From an uncultured Desulfosarcina sp. (GTDB lineage: Bacteria > Desulfobacterota > Desulfobacteria > Desulfobacterales > Desulfosarcinaceae), in NCBI RefSeq assembly GCF_963668215.1, contig NZ_OY764190.1, forward strand, positions 2,046,001 to 2,110,000: DNA of 64,000 nucleotides, in the 5' to 3' direction. The position numbers and the translations under genes were made by a program. Each line of letters begins with the position of its first letter. The first letter of the stretch is position 1. A model generated the notes under the pieces. The model did no database searches, was not told the DNA's origin, and saw only the letters and a list, made by a program, of their open reading frames with translations. Below, piece after piece: positions 24,075 through 37,052 of this stretch.

Positions 24075-24965
24075 ATGATCAAGCGCTCCCATTTTACCTC
24101 GAAAACCCTGGCCTACCTGCTGATCACGCCGCAGATCCTGGTCACCCTGACCTTCTTTTACTGGCCGGCGATTCAGGGGGTGCTGCAGTCGGTCATGCTC
24201 AGCGACCCTTTCGGCCGGCGCAGCCGTTTCGTCTGGTTCGACAATTTCATCAATATTTTTACCGATTCGCTTTATCTGAAATCCATCGGCATCACCCTCG
24301 TCTTCAGCCTGGCCACCGCCGTCACCAGTATCGCCTTCGGCCTCTTTCTGGCGTCCCTGGCCAACCGGGCCCTGCGGGCCAAGGCCCTGATTCGTACCAT
24401 GCTGATCTGGCCCTATGCCGTGGCACCGGCGATCTCCGGCATATTGTGGCTTTTTTTGCTGCACCCTTCCTTCGGCGTCGTGGCCTATTTCCTTCAGTAT
24501 CGCCTTGGCGTTGACTGGAATCCGGTGCTTTCCGGAACCGACGCATTCATCATGGTTGTTTTGGCCAGCGCATGGAAAGAAATCAGCTATAATTTTGTAT
24601 TCTTTATGGCCGGACTTCAGGCCGTACCCCATTCGCTGATCGAGGCGGCGGCCATGGATGGGGCCGGGCCTTTCCGGCGATTCTGGACCATCACCTTCCC
24701 GCTGCTTTCCCCCACGCTTTTTTTTCTGATGGTCATGAATGTCATCTACGCCTTTTTCGAAACCTTCGGCGTGATCCATACCGTCACCCAGGGAGGTCCC
24801 GGCGGGGCCACCAACACACTGGTTTACAAAGTCTACCAGGACGGATTCATTGGCTTGAACCTGGGATCATCGGCCGCTCAGTCCGTGGTGCTCATGATCC
24901 TGATCGTTACCATCACCGTGTTCCAGTTCCGTTTCGTGGAGCGCAAAGTCCAATATTCCCTGTGA
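24075..24965 (+). CDS. ugpA: sn-Glycerol-3-phosphate ABC transporter permease
   Basis: 296 residues, six membrane segments, with the EAA loop EAAAMDGAGPFRRFWTITFP (about 193-212) that contacts the ATPase. N-terminus TLAYLLITPQILVTLTFFYWP is the first membrane span. It follows ugpB after 83 bp that hold a REP-like hairpin, and precedes ugpE by 7 bp. Confidence 0.93.
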   Translation: MIKRSHFTSKTLAYLLITPQILVTLTFFYWPAIQGVLQSVMLSDPFGRRSRFVWFDNFINIFTDSLYLKSIGITLVFSLATAVTSIAFGLFLASLANRALRAKALIRTMLIWPYAVAPAISGILWLFLLHPSFGVVAYFLQYRLGVDWNPVLSGTDAFIMVVLASAWKEISYNFVFFMAGLQAVPHSLIEAAAMDGAGPFRRFWTITFPLLSPTLFFLMVMNVIYAFFETFGVIHTVTQGGPGGATNTLVYKVYQDGFIGLNLGSSAAQSVVLMILIVTITVFQFRFVERKVQYSL

Positions 24966-24972
24966 CCCGCTT

Positions 24973-25893
24973 ATGGTCGAACGCACCCCCATACTCGACG
25001 CACTGACCTACGGATTCCTGATGCTGGGCATCTGCATCGTGGGGTTTCCCATATTTTACACCATCGTGGCAGCGACGCTTCCCATCGAGGAGGTTTCCAA
25101 GGTGCCCATGCCCCTGATGCCGGGGGACCAGTTCTGGGTGAACATCAGGACGGCCTGGGAACAGGGCGACCTGGGGCAGCAATTGATGAATTCGTTCATC
25201 ATGGCCTCGGGCATCACCATCGGCAAAATCTGCGTCTCCATGCTGGGCGCTTTTTCAATCGTCTATTTCGACTACCGTTTCCGCAAGGTGGCCTTTGCGA
25301 CGGTCTTCTGCACCCTGATGCTGCCGGTGGAGGTACGCATCCTGCCCACCTACGAAATCGCGGCCAACATTTTCGGCCCCCTGCAATGGCTGGTGGACAC
25401 GTTGCACCTCAACAGCCTGATCCAGTGGTGGGTGGGCAATGACTTTGAAATCGCGCTGGAGTGGAGTTTGTTGGACAGTTACACGGGGTTGATCCTGCCC
25501 CTGGTGGCCTCGGCCACCTGCACCTTTCTCTTCCGCCAGTTTTTTCTCACCGTTCCGGAAGAGTTGTGCGAGGCGGCCAAGCTGGACGGCGCCTCGGCCA
25601 TGATGTTTTTCCACAGAATCCTATTGCCCCTTTCGGTGACCAACATTGCCGCCCTGGTGGTCATCGAGTTCGTCTACGGTTGGAACCAGTACCTGTGGCC
25701 GCTGCTGATCACCACCGACCCGAATATGACCACGGCAGTCATCGGCCTCCAAGATCTGATTCCCCAGGTGGATGACATTCCCTACTGGAACGTGGCCATG
25801 GCCGGCTCCCTGCTGGTGATGTTGCCGCCCATCCTGGTGGTGCTTTTCATGCAGCGCTGGTTTGTCAAGGGGCTGGTGGAACGCGAGAAGTGA
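24973..25893 (+). CDS. ugpE: sn-Glycerol-3-phosphate ABC transporter permease
   Basis: 306 residues, six membrane segments; EAA loop EAAKLDGASAMMFFHRILLP (about 200-219). The sequence YDYRF-like FDYRFRKVAFATVFCTLMLP and the ending MQRWFVKGLVEREK are typical of UgpE, though it is somewhat longer than the 281-residue E. coli protein, with extra sequence near residue 130-165 (TLHLNSLIQWWVGNDFEI). Partner of ugpA in one transcript. Confidence 0.92.
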   Translation: MVERTPILDALTYGFLMLGICIVGFPIFYTIVAATLPIEEVSKVPMPLMPGDQFWVNIRTAWEQGDLGQQLMNSFIMASGITIGKICVSMLGAFSIVYFDYRFRKVAFATVFCTLMLPVEVRILPTYEIAANIFGPLQWLVDTLHLNSLIQWWVGNDFEIALEWSLLDSYTGLILPLVASATCTFLFRQFFLTVPEELCEAAKLDGASAMMFFHRILLPLSVTNIAALVVIEFVYGWNQYLWPLLITTDPNMTTAVIGLQDLIPQVDDIPYWNVAMAGSLLVMLPPILVVLFMQRWFVKGLVEREK

Positions 25894-26003
25894 CACACAA
25901 GACTGTTGCAGCCTTCAACGGCTACCGATACCCATTGGAGGCTGCGTTGGAAGAGCTTCTCAAAGGCGGGTTCCCGGCGGTTATTTTGCCGGGGCTTCCG
26001 GGT

Positions 26004-26396
26004 TCAGGCGAGATTCATCTTGTTCAGTTTGAGCAGGACGCGCTCCTCTGAAAAAGGCTTTTTAATATAATCGTTGCAGCCCGCCTCGATGCTGGCGACG
26101 ACCGTCGGGTAATCGGAATGGGCCGTTACCATCAGTATTTTACTGCGATTTTCCACGGTAATGCCGTTTTTGGACTCCAGCTTGCGAATGGACTCCAGTA
26201 CTTCCGGTCCTCCCAAATCCGGCATGGAGATATCCAGGGTGATCAGATCGAAGGGTTTTTCATCCAGCAGTGCTTCCGTAAAAGATTTTATGGCAGTCAA
26301 GCCATTCTCCACCGCGTGGCACTCGCCGTAGCCCTTGAGAATCTGCTGCATTTTTATCCGGCTTACCCGTTCGTCATCCACGATCATGATTTTCAT
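26004..26396 (-). CDS. Single-domain response regulator (CheY-like)
   Basis: 130 residues, one receiver domain: acidic pair in VDDERV, phospho-acceptor Asp in LITLDISMPDLGG (about 57), Thr/Ala switch in ILMVTAHSDYPTV, Lys in YIKKPF (about 115). No output domain. It lies 40 bp after the large hybrid kinase gene on the same strand and is probably its phosphorelay target. Confidence 0.9.
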   Translation of the reverse strand: MKIMIVDDERVSRIKMQQILKGYGECHAVENGLTAIKSFTEALLDEKPFDLITLDISMPDLGGPEVLESIRKLESKNGITVENRSKILMVTAHSDYPTVVASIEAGCNDYIKKPFSEERVLLKLNKMNLA

Positions 26397-26436
26397 TGAA
26401 GTTCCTTTTCAGAGCAACGTTCACGTTTGTCTTGAT

Positions 26437-29592
<3,156 letters not shown>

Positions 29593-29788
29593 CGGTTCCT
29601 CAATTCGGTTTTAAGAGGCGAACATCAAGGCTTAACTATCGGCAGTCCACCGGAGGAACTTGAACGGTATTTTTTACACCCGGCCTCAAAAAACCCGATG
29701 CCTTAAGATGAAAGAAGGATGGAAAATCGGTGGGTTAGCTTTTTTATAAAAAAGCGCTTCAATAATGCGTGGAGACTGTGGGCGGGTT

Positions 29789-30871
29789 TCATGCTTGCAG
29801 GCGCTTTATCACCAGCTCGGCCGTTACGAGGGCACCTTCCAGATATCCGCCCTGCTCGCTGGCCGTTTCCGTTCCGGCAAACAGCACAGTTTCTTCCCAG
29901 ATGGCAGCTTTGCCCGCCGGGGGGTGATAAAGGGGATGCTGATGCATGGGCGGTTGGTCGTAGGGTGTGGCGGTGAAGCGTTCACGGGCCCAGTCCTGGT
30001 AGAAAAAGGCCAACGGCCGGGATGCCGGCTCGCCGAAGAGAAGGGCAAGCTGCCCCAATATGGCTTCGGTGAGTTTTTCCTTCTGGCTGCGTTGGGCAGC
30101 CGGGATGCCGACAAAACCGGTTAATCCACAGGGCTTGCTTTCGGGGCTGGAACCGTCGTGGATTTCACCCAGGGGACCGTATTCGCTGAAGGCCTGCCCG
30201 GACAGGCCTGCCCGACGCCAGAACGGCGATTCGTAAAAAGCGCAAAATTTAGCCTGCCCTGCCATCCAGGTGCCGATTTTCAGCATCGCCTGGGTTAACT
30301 GGTGGGACAACTCGGGAGTGAAGAGAATGGTTGCCGCGGCCAGGCGGGGCGGCAGGGCCAGGATAACGTGGCGGGCGTCAAAGCGGGCTCGGGGTTCGGC
30401 TTCCAGGTCGCCCACGCTGACCTGTACACCGGTGTTGCATTTTTCGATGTGGCAGACCGGATGATTCAGGCGGATGGCATCTTCAGGGATGGTTTTTTCA
30501 AGGCTTTCCACCAGGCCCTGCATGCCCCCGCAAAGCCGCCAGGAGGCCGGCTGCGTGGCGTATCCCTGCACGGTCCGAACCGTCCCGGCAAAAGACTGAA
30601 ACCGGCCCAAACCCGTTTCGAATTGGGGATAGCCGCTAAGGTTTAGGGATTGGATCAGCCTCATCATTCTCGGCTGAATGGCCGGCCAGTACCAGGAGGG
30701 GCCGAGATCGGAGTGGAACCCCTGGTGTGCGGGGCTTAAAATCCTGCCGCCCAGGCGGTCGCGGGCTTCCAATACCACGAAGGACCGGTTGGCCGCCGCC
30801 AGCAGGTGAGCGCAGTACAGACCGCTCAACCCGCCGCCGATAATGATCGTGTCGAATGCTTCTGTCGTCAT
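29789..30871 (-). CDS. Flavin-containing amine oxidase family protein
   Basis: 360 residues. FAD-binding TIIIGGGLSGLYCAHLLAAA at the N-terminus, then VLEARDRLGGRI and DLGPSWYWPAIQPRM. C-terminal FAD motif LFAGTETASEQGGYLEGAL. Shorter than classical monoamine oxidases (about 450) but complete in layout. The substrate cannot be told; amine oxidases need oxygen, so in an anaerobe a dehydrogenase role is possible. 51 bp upstream of the rhodanese gene. Confidence 0.85.
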   Translation of the reverse strand: MTTEAFDTIIIGGGLSGLYCAHLLAAANRSFVVLEARDRLGGRILSPAHQGFHSDLGPSWYWPAIQPRMMRLIQSLNLSGYPQFETGLGRFQSFAGTVRTVQGYATQPASWRLCGGMQGLVESLEKTIPEDAIRLNHPVCHIEKCNTGVQVSVGDLEAEPRARFDARHVILALPPRLAAATILFTPELSHQLTQAMLKIGTWMAGQAKFCAFYESPFWRRAGLSGQAFSEYGPLGEIHDGSSPESKPCGLTGFVGIPAAQRSQKEKLTEAILGQLALLFGEPASRPLAFFYQDWARERFTATPYDQPPMHQHPLYHPPAGKAAIWEETVLFAGTETASEQGGYLEGALVTAELVIKRLQA

Positions 30872-30922
30872 TAAAAGGGGATGGCAGGCTCCCGCCGGTG
30901 CAGGGGGAGCCTGCCCGCATCG

Positions 30923-31495
30923 CTACTGTGCAAGGTCGGCTTTGTAAACCAGGGCCTTGTCGATATGATAGGTCCAGGGAAGACCTTCGTTCTTCCAGCC
31001 GCCGAGTTTGCGCTGGCCGTCAAAGGCGCTGTCCTTGCATTTGATTTTGTCGCCCTCGAAGCCGCCGAGCATGTTGCATACATTTTCCGGCTTCCATCCG
31101 GCCTTGATCGCGGCCTGACAGGAAAGGCAGCTTCTTTTGCCGCTGCGGCACATGAAAATCAACTTGTCGCTGGCCGGGTTGAATCGCGCCAGCAGATCTT
31201 TTTCGAAGTCGGGGTTTTCTGCCATTCCATACCCTTTCTCCCCGAGCTTTCCGGTCCAGAATTTTTTGGGAACATTGCACGCACCCACCGGATGGCCAAT
31301 CAATTCATACTCGGGTCTTGTCCGGGTATCGACGATAAATGTGTGCGCCGGATCGTTTTTCACCATCTCATAAGCCTGGGAAGGGGTGACATTGCCACCT
31401 TCGTGCTCGGCTTTGATCGTGTACTTGAACTCTCCGTAAGCAGCACCGCCAAGCAGGAAGATGCACGCAACCACAGCAATAATCCATTTTTTCAT
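30923..31495 (-). CDS. Exported rhodanese-domain protein
   Basis: 190 residues. Signal peptide MKKWIIAVVACIFLLGGAAYG. One rhodanese domain with TFIVDTRTRPEYELIGHPVG, and the active-site loop MCRSGKRS (about residues 122-129), where Cys would carry persulfide. Extra Cys residues nearby (SCLSCQAAI) are unusual. The start at 31495 has a strong AAAGGAG ribosome site; the longer frame to 31777 has none. A periplasmic sulfurtransferase or thiosulfate/polysulfide handling protein is likely. Confidence 0.88.
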   Translation of the reverse strand: MKKWIIAVVACIFLLGGAAYGEFKYTIKAEHEGGNVTPSQAYEMVKNDPAHTFIVDTRTRPEYELIGHPVGACNVPKKFWTGKLGEKGYGMAENPDFEKDLLARFNPASDKLIFMCRSGKRSCLSCQAAIKAGWKPENVCNMLGGFEGDKIKCKDSAFDGQRKLGGWKNEGLPWTYHIDKALVYKADLAQ

Positions 31496-31784
31496 TGTAC
31501 TCTTTCTCCTTTCCTTTTTTTTGTCATTTGCCAATACGAAAAGCCCCATCGCTGCAAAAAGCGTGCGCGTCGGGTTGTTGCGGAACCTTTTTTTAATGCC
31601 CTGATTTTGTGACGGATAGAAACTTTTACAGGCTGGTGTTCGGTCGTTTTGGGCGCATCGATGAGACTGTTTACGGTGCAAAGAGTCCTGTTTTTGCGAC
31701 GGTCCTTTTTCGGGAGGGCAACGCGGGAGGCTCCGGAGAGGAAAAAACCGACCCCCGACCGGGAAGGGGCTTAACAACAGGATA

Positions 31785-32576
31785 TCATCGCTCCAGAAGA
31801 AGGTTCACCATCTCGGCAAAGCCGTACCCGCCTTCGGCCCGGGTCACCCAGGCCGGCAGGGTCTTCAGATCGTCGGCAAAGGCGCGGACATTGGCCACCC
31901 CCACGGCGTTGGGGAAAAAACCGAACATGGGGGCATCGTTGGGCGAGTCGCCGCAGAAAATCACTTGCCCGCGAATCGCATCCAATTCCAGGTCGAAGAC
32001 CTCCTTGAACAGGAGCCGGGTCATGGAGAGCTTGTCATAGTCTCCGAACCAGCCGTTGACGTGGATCGAGCTGATCTTAGCCGTGGCGCCGGCGGCTTCG
32101 AAAACAGCCTGGATGGCCTTGATCGACGCCGGGGGCAGCGGGGGGACGTCTTCGCAGAAATCGATAGCCAGATCGGCTTCCCGATAGGCCTGGTCTGCGG
32201 CCACAGAACAGCCGGGAACGGCGTCCAGCACCCTTTTGCGGATGGCGTCCAGACGGTTTCGGTCCGCGCTACGCTCGGTTTCCGATTTCCAATAGCGTCG
32301 GATCATTTTTTTTCCCCGGTCGTCATAGCGGAAATAGAAGGCCCCGTTTTCTCCCACAAGCGCGTCAACCGGCCACATGCGGGCAATATGGTCGCACCAG
32401 CCGGCCGGCCGACCGGTGACCGGCACCACGCGGATGCCTCTGTTTTGGAGGGCTTCCATGGCGCCAAAAGCAGCGGCGGGCAGGCGACCCTTCACGGTGA
32501 GGGTATCGTCGATATCGGTGAGCACAAAGCGGATTCGAGATTTTTCTTTTTTGGGGAAGTCCTCGATGGGTTTCAC
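31785..32576 (-). CDS. HAD-superfamily (Cof/MPGP-like) phosphatase
   Basis: 263 residues. Motif I VLTDIDDTLT, motif II PVTGRPAGW, VGENGAFYFRYD (cap region) and motif IV FCGDSPNDAPMFGFF. The layout matches HAD-IIB sugar phosphatases such as mannosyl-3-phosphoglycerate or sucrose phosphatase. I chose the GTG at 32576 because AAAGGAGG lies 6 bp before it; the ATG at 32603 lacks such a site. Exact substrate unknown. Confidence 0.85.
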   Translation of the reverse strand: MKPIEDFPKKEKSRIRFVLTDIDDTLTVKGRLPAAAFGAMEALQNRGIRVVPVTGRPAGWCDHIARMWPVDALVGENGAFYFRYDDRGKKMIRRYWKSETERSADRNRLDAIRKRVLDAVPGCSVAADQAYREADLAIDFCEDVPPLPPASIKAIQAVFEAAGATAKISSIHVNGWFGDYDKLSMTRLLFKEVFDLELDAIRGQVIFCGDSPNDAPMFGFFPNAVGVANVRAFADDLKTLPAWVTRAEGGYGFAEMVNLLLER

Positions 32577-32798
32577 GGCCGACCTCCTTTGCCAGGGTGT
32601 CACTACGATCCGTCGCAGACCCTTATCCTACAAGGTACCGGGAAGTCAAACACCATGCCGGGTCCGCAACCTTAACGCTTGCTGTTTGGACCGAATTTGG
32701 TTAGGAGGGTGGTAGTGACAGATTTCCGAATTTTATCCGAGAGATGCTCCGTGGCGGCAACCCGATTTACGAAGGACAGCGTTTGTCGGTGAGAAGGC

Positions 32799-33584
32799 AT
32801 GCTTAACCATTTACCCAAACCGCTGATCATGGCCCATCGCGGCTGCAGTTCGCACTATCCGGAGAATACCCTGGCGGCCTTCCGGGCGGCTATCGCGGCC
32901 GGCGCCCACATGGTCGAACTGGATGTCAACCTGTCGCGGGACCGGCAGCTAATCGTCATCCATGACGAAAGCGTGGATCGCACCACCGACGGCAGCGGGC
33001 CGGTTTGCGCCCATACGGCGACGCAGCTCGGCCGGCTGGATGCCGGCAGCTGGTTCGATCCGCGGTTTGCCGGCGAGAGGGTTCCAACTCTGGCGCAGGT
33101 GCTCGAGGCTTTGAAGGGACGCATCGGTGTGAACATCGAAATCAAACCTGAAGCCTTCGAGGCGCATGGGCCACAGGATGCGGTGGAACGGCAGGTCTGG
33201 GAACTGGTTCAGGCAATGGGGATGCAGGCCGATGTTCTCGTGTCCAGTTTCGAATGGCAGGCGCTCGAACGTCTGCGGAATCTGGATGCCGGTATCGCCC
33301 TGGGCCTGCTTTCCGATGTGCCGGCAAACGACAGCCTGTTTCACTGGTACCGGCGGGTCCGGGGGTTCTCCTGGCACCCGGACTACCGCGTACTGACCCC
33401 TTCGCAGGTAAAGACGCTGCACAATATGGGCGCCAAGGTGTTCCCCTATGCCGTGGATGGGAAGATCGACGCTGCCGGCATGCTGGCCATGGGGGTCGAC
33501 GGGTTGATTCTGGACGACCCCCGAGAGGTGCCTGCCGATTGCCAGCCGACGGCGGGTCACCCTGACGCCGTGGAAAAAAATTAG
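32799..33584 (+). CDS. ugpQ: Glycerophosphodiester phosphodiesterase
   Basis: 261 residues of GDPD TIM barrel. Catalytic elements: MAHRGCSSHYPENTLAAF (about 11-28), ELDVNLSRDRQLIVIHDE (about 40-58), and NIEIKPEA (about 112). No signal peptide, so cytoplasmic, like UgpQ. It hydrolyses glycerophosphodiesters to glycerol-3-phosphate and fits functionally with the ugp transporter 7 kb upstream, though not in one operon. Confidence 0.9.
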   Translation: MLNHLPKPLIMAHRGCSSHYPENTLAAFRAAIAAGAHMVELDVNLSRDRQLIVIHDESVDRTTDGSGPVCAHTATQLGRLDAGSWFDPRFAGERVPTLAQVLEALKGRIGVNIEIKPEAFEAHGPQDAVERQVWELVQAMGMQADVLVSSFEWQALERLRNLDAGIALGLLSDVPANDSLFHWYRRVRGFSWHPDYRVLTPSQVKTLHNMGAKVFPYAVDGKIDAAGMLAMGVDGLILDDPREVPADCQPTAGHPDAVEKN

Positions 33585-33674
33585 CCATTTACGGTTCTCT
33601 GACTTGAGTTTTCGGGCATCTTGCTCCCTTGCTCCGCATGGGAGCACCATTGAATTTCCATGGAGAGGACAATT

Positions 33675-34430
33675 ATGGTGCCACCGGTGCTTTTCGAAGT
33701 GGATCATCAGACGGCGGTCATCACGCTGAACCGCCCCGAGCGGCGCAATGCCATCAACCAGCAACTGCTGGTTCATCTATACGACGCCCTGGATGCGGTG
33801 GCCGGCCGCGAGGATATCCGGGTGGCCATCATTACCGGCAACGGGCCTTCGTTTTGCGCGGGCCTGGATCTGGAAGCCATCGGCAGAGAAAACCTTTTCG
33901 ATCCCCGGGGAGACGGCAGCGACCTGCCGGATCTGATGCGGGCCTGCAAAAAGCCCATTATCGCAGCGGTCAACGGCCATGCCATTACCGGCGGGTTCGA
34001 GCTGGCCCTGAATTGCGATTTCATCATCGCCGCCGAAAACGCCCAGTTTGCCGATACCCATGCCCGCGTGGGCATTCATCCCGGCTGGGGCATGACCCAG
34101 CTGCTTCAGCAGACCGTGGGCCAACGCCGGGCCAAGCAGATCTCCTTCGCCTGCCAGCCCGTTTACGCCCATACCGCCCTGGCCTGGGGGTTGGTCAATG
34201 AGATCCTGCCTGGCGAGCAGCTGCTGGAGCGCGCCAAAACCATTGCCGCCCAGATCGTTCAGACCGATCCGCAATTGCTGAGCATTATCAAAACCCTGAT
34301 CGAAAACCGCAACCATGGCCCCCTGGACCAGGCCTTCGATCAGGAAAGGAACGGGCTGCGGAAATTTTTACGGGAGAAAATCCGTCAATTCAAGGGGGCC
34401 GGAGCGACGGAAGCACTAAAAAAGGAGTAG
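33675..34430 (+). CDS. Enoyl-CoA hydratase/isomerase family protein
   Basis: 251 residues, crotonase fold. NRPERRNAINQQLLVHLY near the N-terminus, oxyanion segment GPSFCAGLDLEAIG, and NGHAITGGFELALNCDFIIA with AD-THARVGIHPGWG. The usual catalytic Glu positions fit GGFE and the following helix. The start at 33675 has GAGAGGA upstream; the ATG at 33660 overlaps that site and is rejected. First of a run with DUF1786, a paraoxonase-like and a thioesterase gene. Confidence 0.9.
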   Translation: MVPPVLFEVDHQTAVITLNRPERRNAINQQLLVHLYDALDAVAGREDIRVAIITGNGPSFCAGLDLEAIGRENLFDPRGDGSDLPDLMRACKKPIIAAVNGHAITGGFELALNCDFIIAAENAQFADTHARVGIHPGWGMTQLLQQTVGQRRAKQISFACQPVYAHTALAWGLVNEILPGEQLLERAKTIAAQIVQTDPQLLSIIKTLIENRNHGPLDQAFDQERNGLRKFLREKIRQFKGAGATEALKKE

Positions 34431-34434
34431 CCTT

Positions 34435-35511
34435 TTGGGACGCTATCTCATGCTGGACATCGGCGCCGGCACCATGGACATGCTCTGTTTCGACACCGAC
34501 CAGGACCTGCATTACAAGGCGGTGGTGCGCTCTCCGGTGCGGGTTCTGGCCGACGAGATCCGCCAGAGCCGAGGCAACCTGGTGGCCACCGGCGTTGAAA
34601 TGGGAGGCGGTCCGGTTTCCCAGGCCCTGATCGAGCGGACCCAAACCAACGAGGTGGTCATGTCGACATCCGCGGCGGCCACCATCCATCACGACGTGGA
34701 AAAGGTGACGGCCCACGGCATCCGCGTGGTGGCTGACGACGAAGCCGAGGGGCTCATCGGCAATCCGGATTTCAGTTCCATCCGCAGCGGGGATCTTCAG
34801 ATCGAACGCATCCGCCGGCTCGTGAAGGGATTGGGCTTGCCTTTTTCTTTCGATGCCGTCGCCATCTGCGCCCAGGACCACGGCGTTCCCCCGGCGGGCG
34901 TGTCCCACCTGGATTTCAGGCATCAGATGTTTACGGCGGTTTTGGAAAAGGAGCCAACCCCACATACACTGCTTTACCGGTCCGACGAAGTCCCGGTGGA
35001 GATGAACCGGCTGAAAAGCATCGCCGAAGACGCACGGTCCCTGCCGGCAGACCGGATTTACGTCATGGACTCGGGAATGGCCGCCATTCTGGGCGCCTCC
35101 AAAGATATCCTGGCTTCCGGCATGCAGCGACTTCTCGTGCTGGATATCGCCACCTCCCACACCGTGGGTGCAGCCCTTGAAGACGGCGTGCTGTGCGGAT
35201 TTTTCGAGTATCACACCCGGGACGTTACCGTGGAGCGGCTGGACCGGCTGCTCGAAGATCTTCCCGACGGAAAGCTCTCCCACCGCCAAATTCTTGAAGA
35301 AGGCGGACATGGGGCATACAGCCGCAGCGCCTTTGGCTATGACCAGGTCCAGCGGATTCTGGCCACCGGTCCCCGGCGGCGGATGGCGGCGTCATCCGCG
35401 CTGCCCATTGTTTTCGGCGCGCCCTGGGGAGACAACATGATGACCGGAACGGTGGGGTTGCTGGAAGCCGTCCGCCGGCGTGAAGGGCTGCCGGAATTGT
35501 GTTACCTGTAA
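34435..35511 (+). CDS. DUF1786 (COG4012) family protein
   Basis: 358 residues. N-terminal LMLDIGAGTMDMLCFDTD resembles the phosphate-1 loop of actin/ASKHA ATPases, and LLVLDIATSHTVGAAL (about 235) the phosphate-2 loop, so nucleotide binding is likely. Family function is unknown to me. Translation appears to begin at TTG 34435, with AAGGAG 8 bp upstream; an ATG at 34450 is the alternative. It lies 4 bp after the enoyl-CoA hydratase gene. Confidence 0.75.
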   Translation: MGRYLMLDIGAGTMDMLCFDTDQDLHYKAVVRSPVRVLADEIRQSRGNLVATGVEMGGGPVSQALIERTQTNEVVMSTSAAATIHHDVEKVTAHGIRVVADDEAEGLIGNPDFSSIRSGDLQIERIRRLVKGLGLPFSFDAVAICAQDHGVPPAGVSHLDFRHQMFTAVLEKEPTPHTLLYRSDEVPVEMNRLKSIAEDARSLPADRIYVMDSGMAAILGASKDILASGMQRLLVLDIATSHTVGAALEDGVLCGFFEYHTRDVTVERLDRLLEDLPDGKLSHRQILEEGGHGAYSRSAFGYDQVQRILATGPRRRMAASSALPIVFGAPWGDNMMTGTVGLLEAVRRREGLPELCYL

Positions 35512-35529
35512 AGGAGTTCTCAACCTGGC

Positions 35530-36585
35530 ATGAAATCCAAGACGATTCTCCTGTTGGTGTTTTGTGGGATGTTGGCGGTCGCGCTGGTCGTTTTTCGGCT
35601 CCACAGCCTCTGGCATTTCAGATCCATCGAGCCTGTGGTCCCGGGTGACTGCACCGTCGTTTCCGGCCTGGTGGGCGTCGAGGATATCGCCGTGGATCCG
35701 CATTCCGGGTTGGCCTACCTGTCCGTCTGCGACCGCCGGGCCGTCGCGGCGGGCCAACCGCCCAACGGTGGGATTTGGGTTTACGATCTCAACGTCAACG
35801 ACCCGGTTCCGCTCCAACTGGAAACGGGATTGGGCGATGATTTCCAACCCCACGGCATCGACCTGCTTTTCGGCCCGTCCGGTGCGGTGGGCCTGTTTGT
35901 GGTCAACCACGGCCAGGGCCGGCACACCGTAGAGCTGTTCGACATAAACGGCGGGCAGCTTGCCCATCGCAAAACCGTCCAGGATCCGCTGATCGTGAGC
36001 CCCAACGATGTGACCGCCGTGGCCGGCAATCGTTTTTACGTGACCAACGATCACGGCAGTCACGGCGCCTTCGGCAAGACCCTGGAGGACTATCTGGGCC
36101 TGAAGCGGTCCGGGGTGGTCTATTACGACGGGAACAGGTGCCGGAACGTGGCCGGGGGCATCGGCTATGCCAACGGCATCGCCTTGGGACCCGGCGGCAG
36201 CAGCGTGTATGTCTGCGCCTGCAGCGAGGGTACCGTGCGGGAGTATGGGCGCGACGCCGGCAGCGGTGCGTTGGCTCTGAAGCAGACGGTCGCCTGCGGC
36301 ACCGCCGTGGACAACGTGGATGTGGACGCCTCCGGCGCCTTGTGGATCGGCGCCCACCCCAAGCCGCTGAAATTCGCCCGTCACGCCCGATCCGCCCGCC
36401 ATCGTTCACCCAGCGAGGTGATCCGGCTGACCCCCCGGCCGGACGGTACCTTCGAGCAGCAGACCGTTTACCTGGATGACGGGAACCAGCTGTCCGGCTG
36501 CAGTGTGGCCGTGGCGTTCCGGGACCGGCTGCTGGTCGGCAGTGTGTTCGAACCGTTTTTTCTGGATTGGCGCCTGAATCCGTAG
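35530..36585 (+). CDS. Paraoxonase/arylesterase-like six-bladed beta-propeller protein
   Basis: 351 residues. One N-terminal membrane segment (ILLLVFCGMLAVALVVFRLH) serves as anchor or uncleaved signal. The PON motifs are visible: GVEDIAVDPHSGLAYLS, HGIDLLFGPSG, VSPNDVTAVAGNRFYVTNDH (about residues 157-176, calcium ligands Asn and Asp) and GGIGYANGIALG. Likely a periplasm-facing calcium-dependent lactonase or esterase. Follows DUF1786 by 18 bp. Confidence 0.82.
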   Translation: MKSKTILLLVFCGMLAVALVVFRLHSLWHFRSIEPVVPGDCTVVSGLVGVEDIAVDPHSGLAYLSVCDRRAVAAGQPPNGGIWVYDLNVNDPVPLQLETGLGDDFQPHGIDLLFGPSGAVGLFVVNHGQGRHTVELFDINGGQLAHRKTVQDPLIVSPNDVTAVAGNRFYVTNDHGSHGAFGKTLEDYLGLKRSGVVYYDGNRCRNVAGGIGYANGIALGPGGSSVYVCACSEGTVREYGRDAGSGALALKQTVACGTAVDNVDVDASGALWIGAHPKPLKFARHARSARHRSPSEVIRLTPRPDGTFEQQTVYLDDGNQLSGCSVAVAFRDRLLVGSVFEPFFLDWRLNP

Positions 36586-36616
36586 GTCGTCAAAACCGAT
36601 TCGAGGAGATCGCTTT

Positions 36617-37051
36617 ATGACGGATGAACCGCACCGGGCGGCCATCGACGCCTATATTCAAAACGATGCCTTCGCCCGGTTTTTAAAGGCCGAGGTCGAG
36701 ATTGTGGCCCCGGGGCACAGCCGGGTGTCGTTGACGGTTACCGAACAGATGACCAATTTTCACGGGGTCACCCACGGCGGGGTGATCTTTGCCCTGGGTG
36801 ACATGGCTTTTGCCGCTGCCAGCAATTCCCGCGGGCAGGTGGCCGTGGCCCTGAATGTGAGCATTCATTTCCTCAACCCCTCCAGGGTGGGCGACCGCCT
36901 GGTGGCTGAAGCCAAAGAGTGCCACCTGGGAGGCCGGACAGGCCTCTATGAAATTACCGTAATCGAGGAGAAAACCGGTACCCTCATCGCCCGCAGTCAG
37001 GATCTGGTTTATCGCAAGAAAAAATGGTTTGTAGAGCCGGAGAGCCAATAG
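36617..37051 (+). CDS. Hotdog-fold acyl-CoA thioesterase (PaaI-like)
   Basis: 144 residues. Typical PaaI motif NFHGVTHGGVIFALGDMAFA (about 51-70), in which the His-Gly-Gly and downstream Asp form the active site, then NVSIHFLNPSRVGDRL. GAGGAGA precedes the start. Ends the 33.7-37.05 kb run and is convergent with the deacetylase-like gene, only 1 bp apart. Confidence 0.88.
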   Translation: MTDEPHRAAIDAYIQNDAFARFLKAEVEIVAPGHSRVSLTVTEQMTNFHGVTHGGVIFALGDMAFAAASNSRGQVAVALNVSIHFLNPSRVGDRLVAEAKECHLGGRTGLYEITVIEEKTGTLIARSQDLVYRKKKWFVEPESQ

Positions 37052-37052
37052 A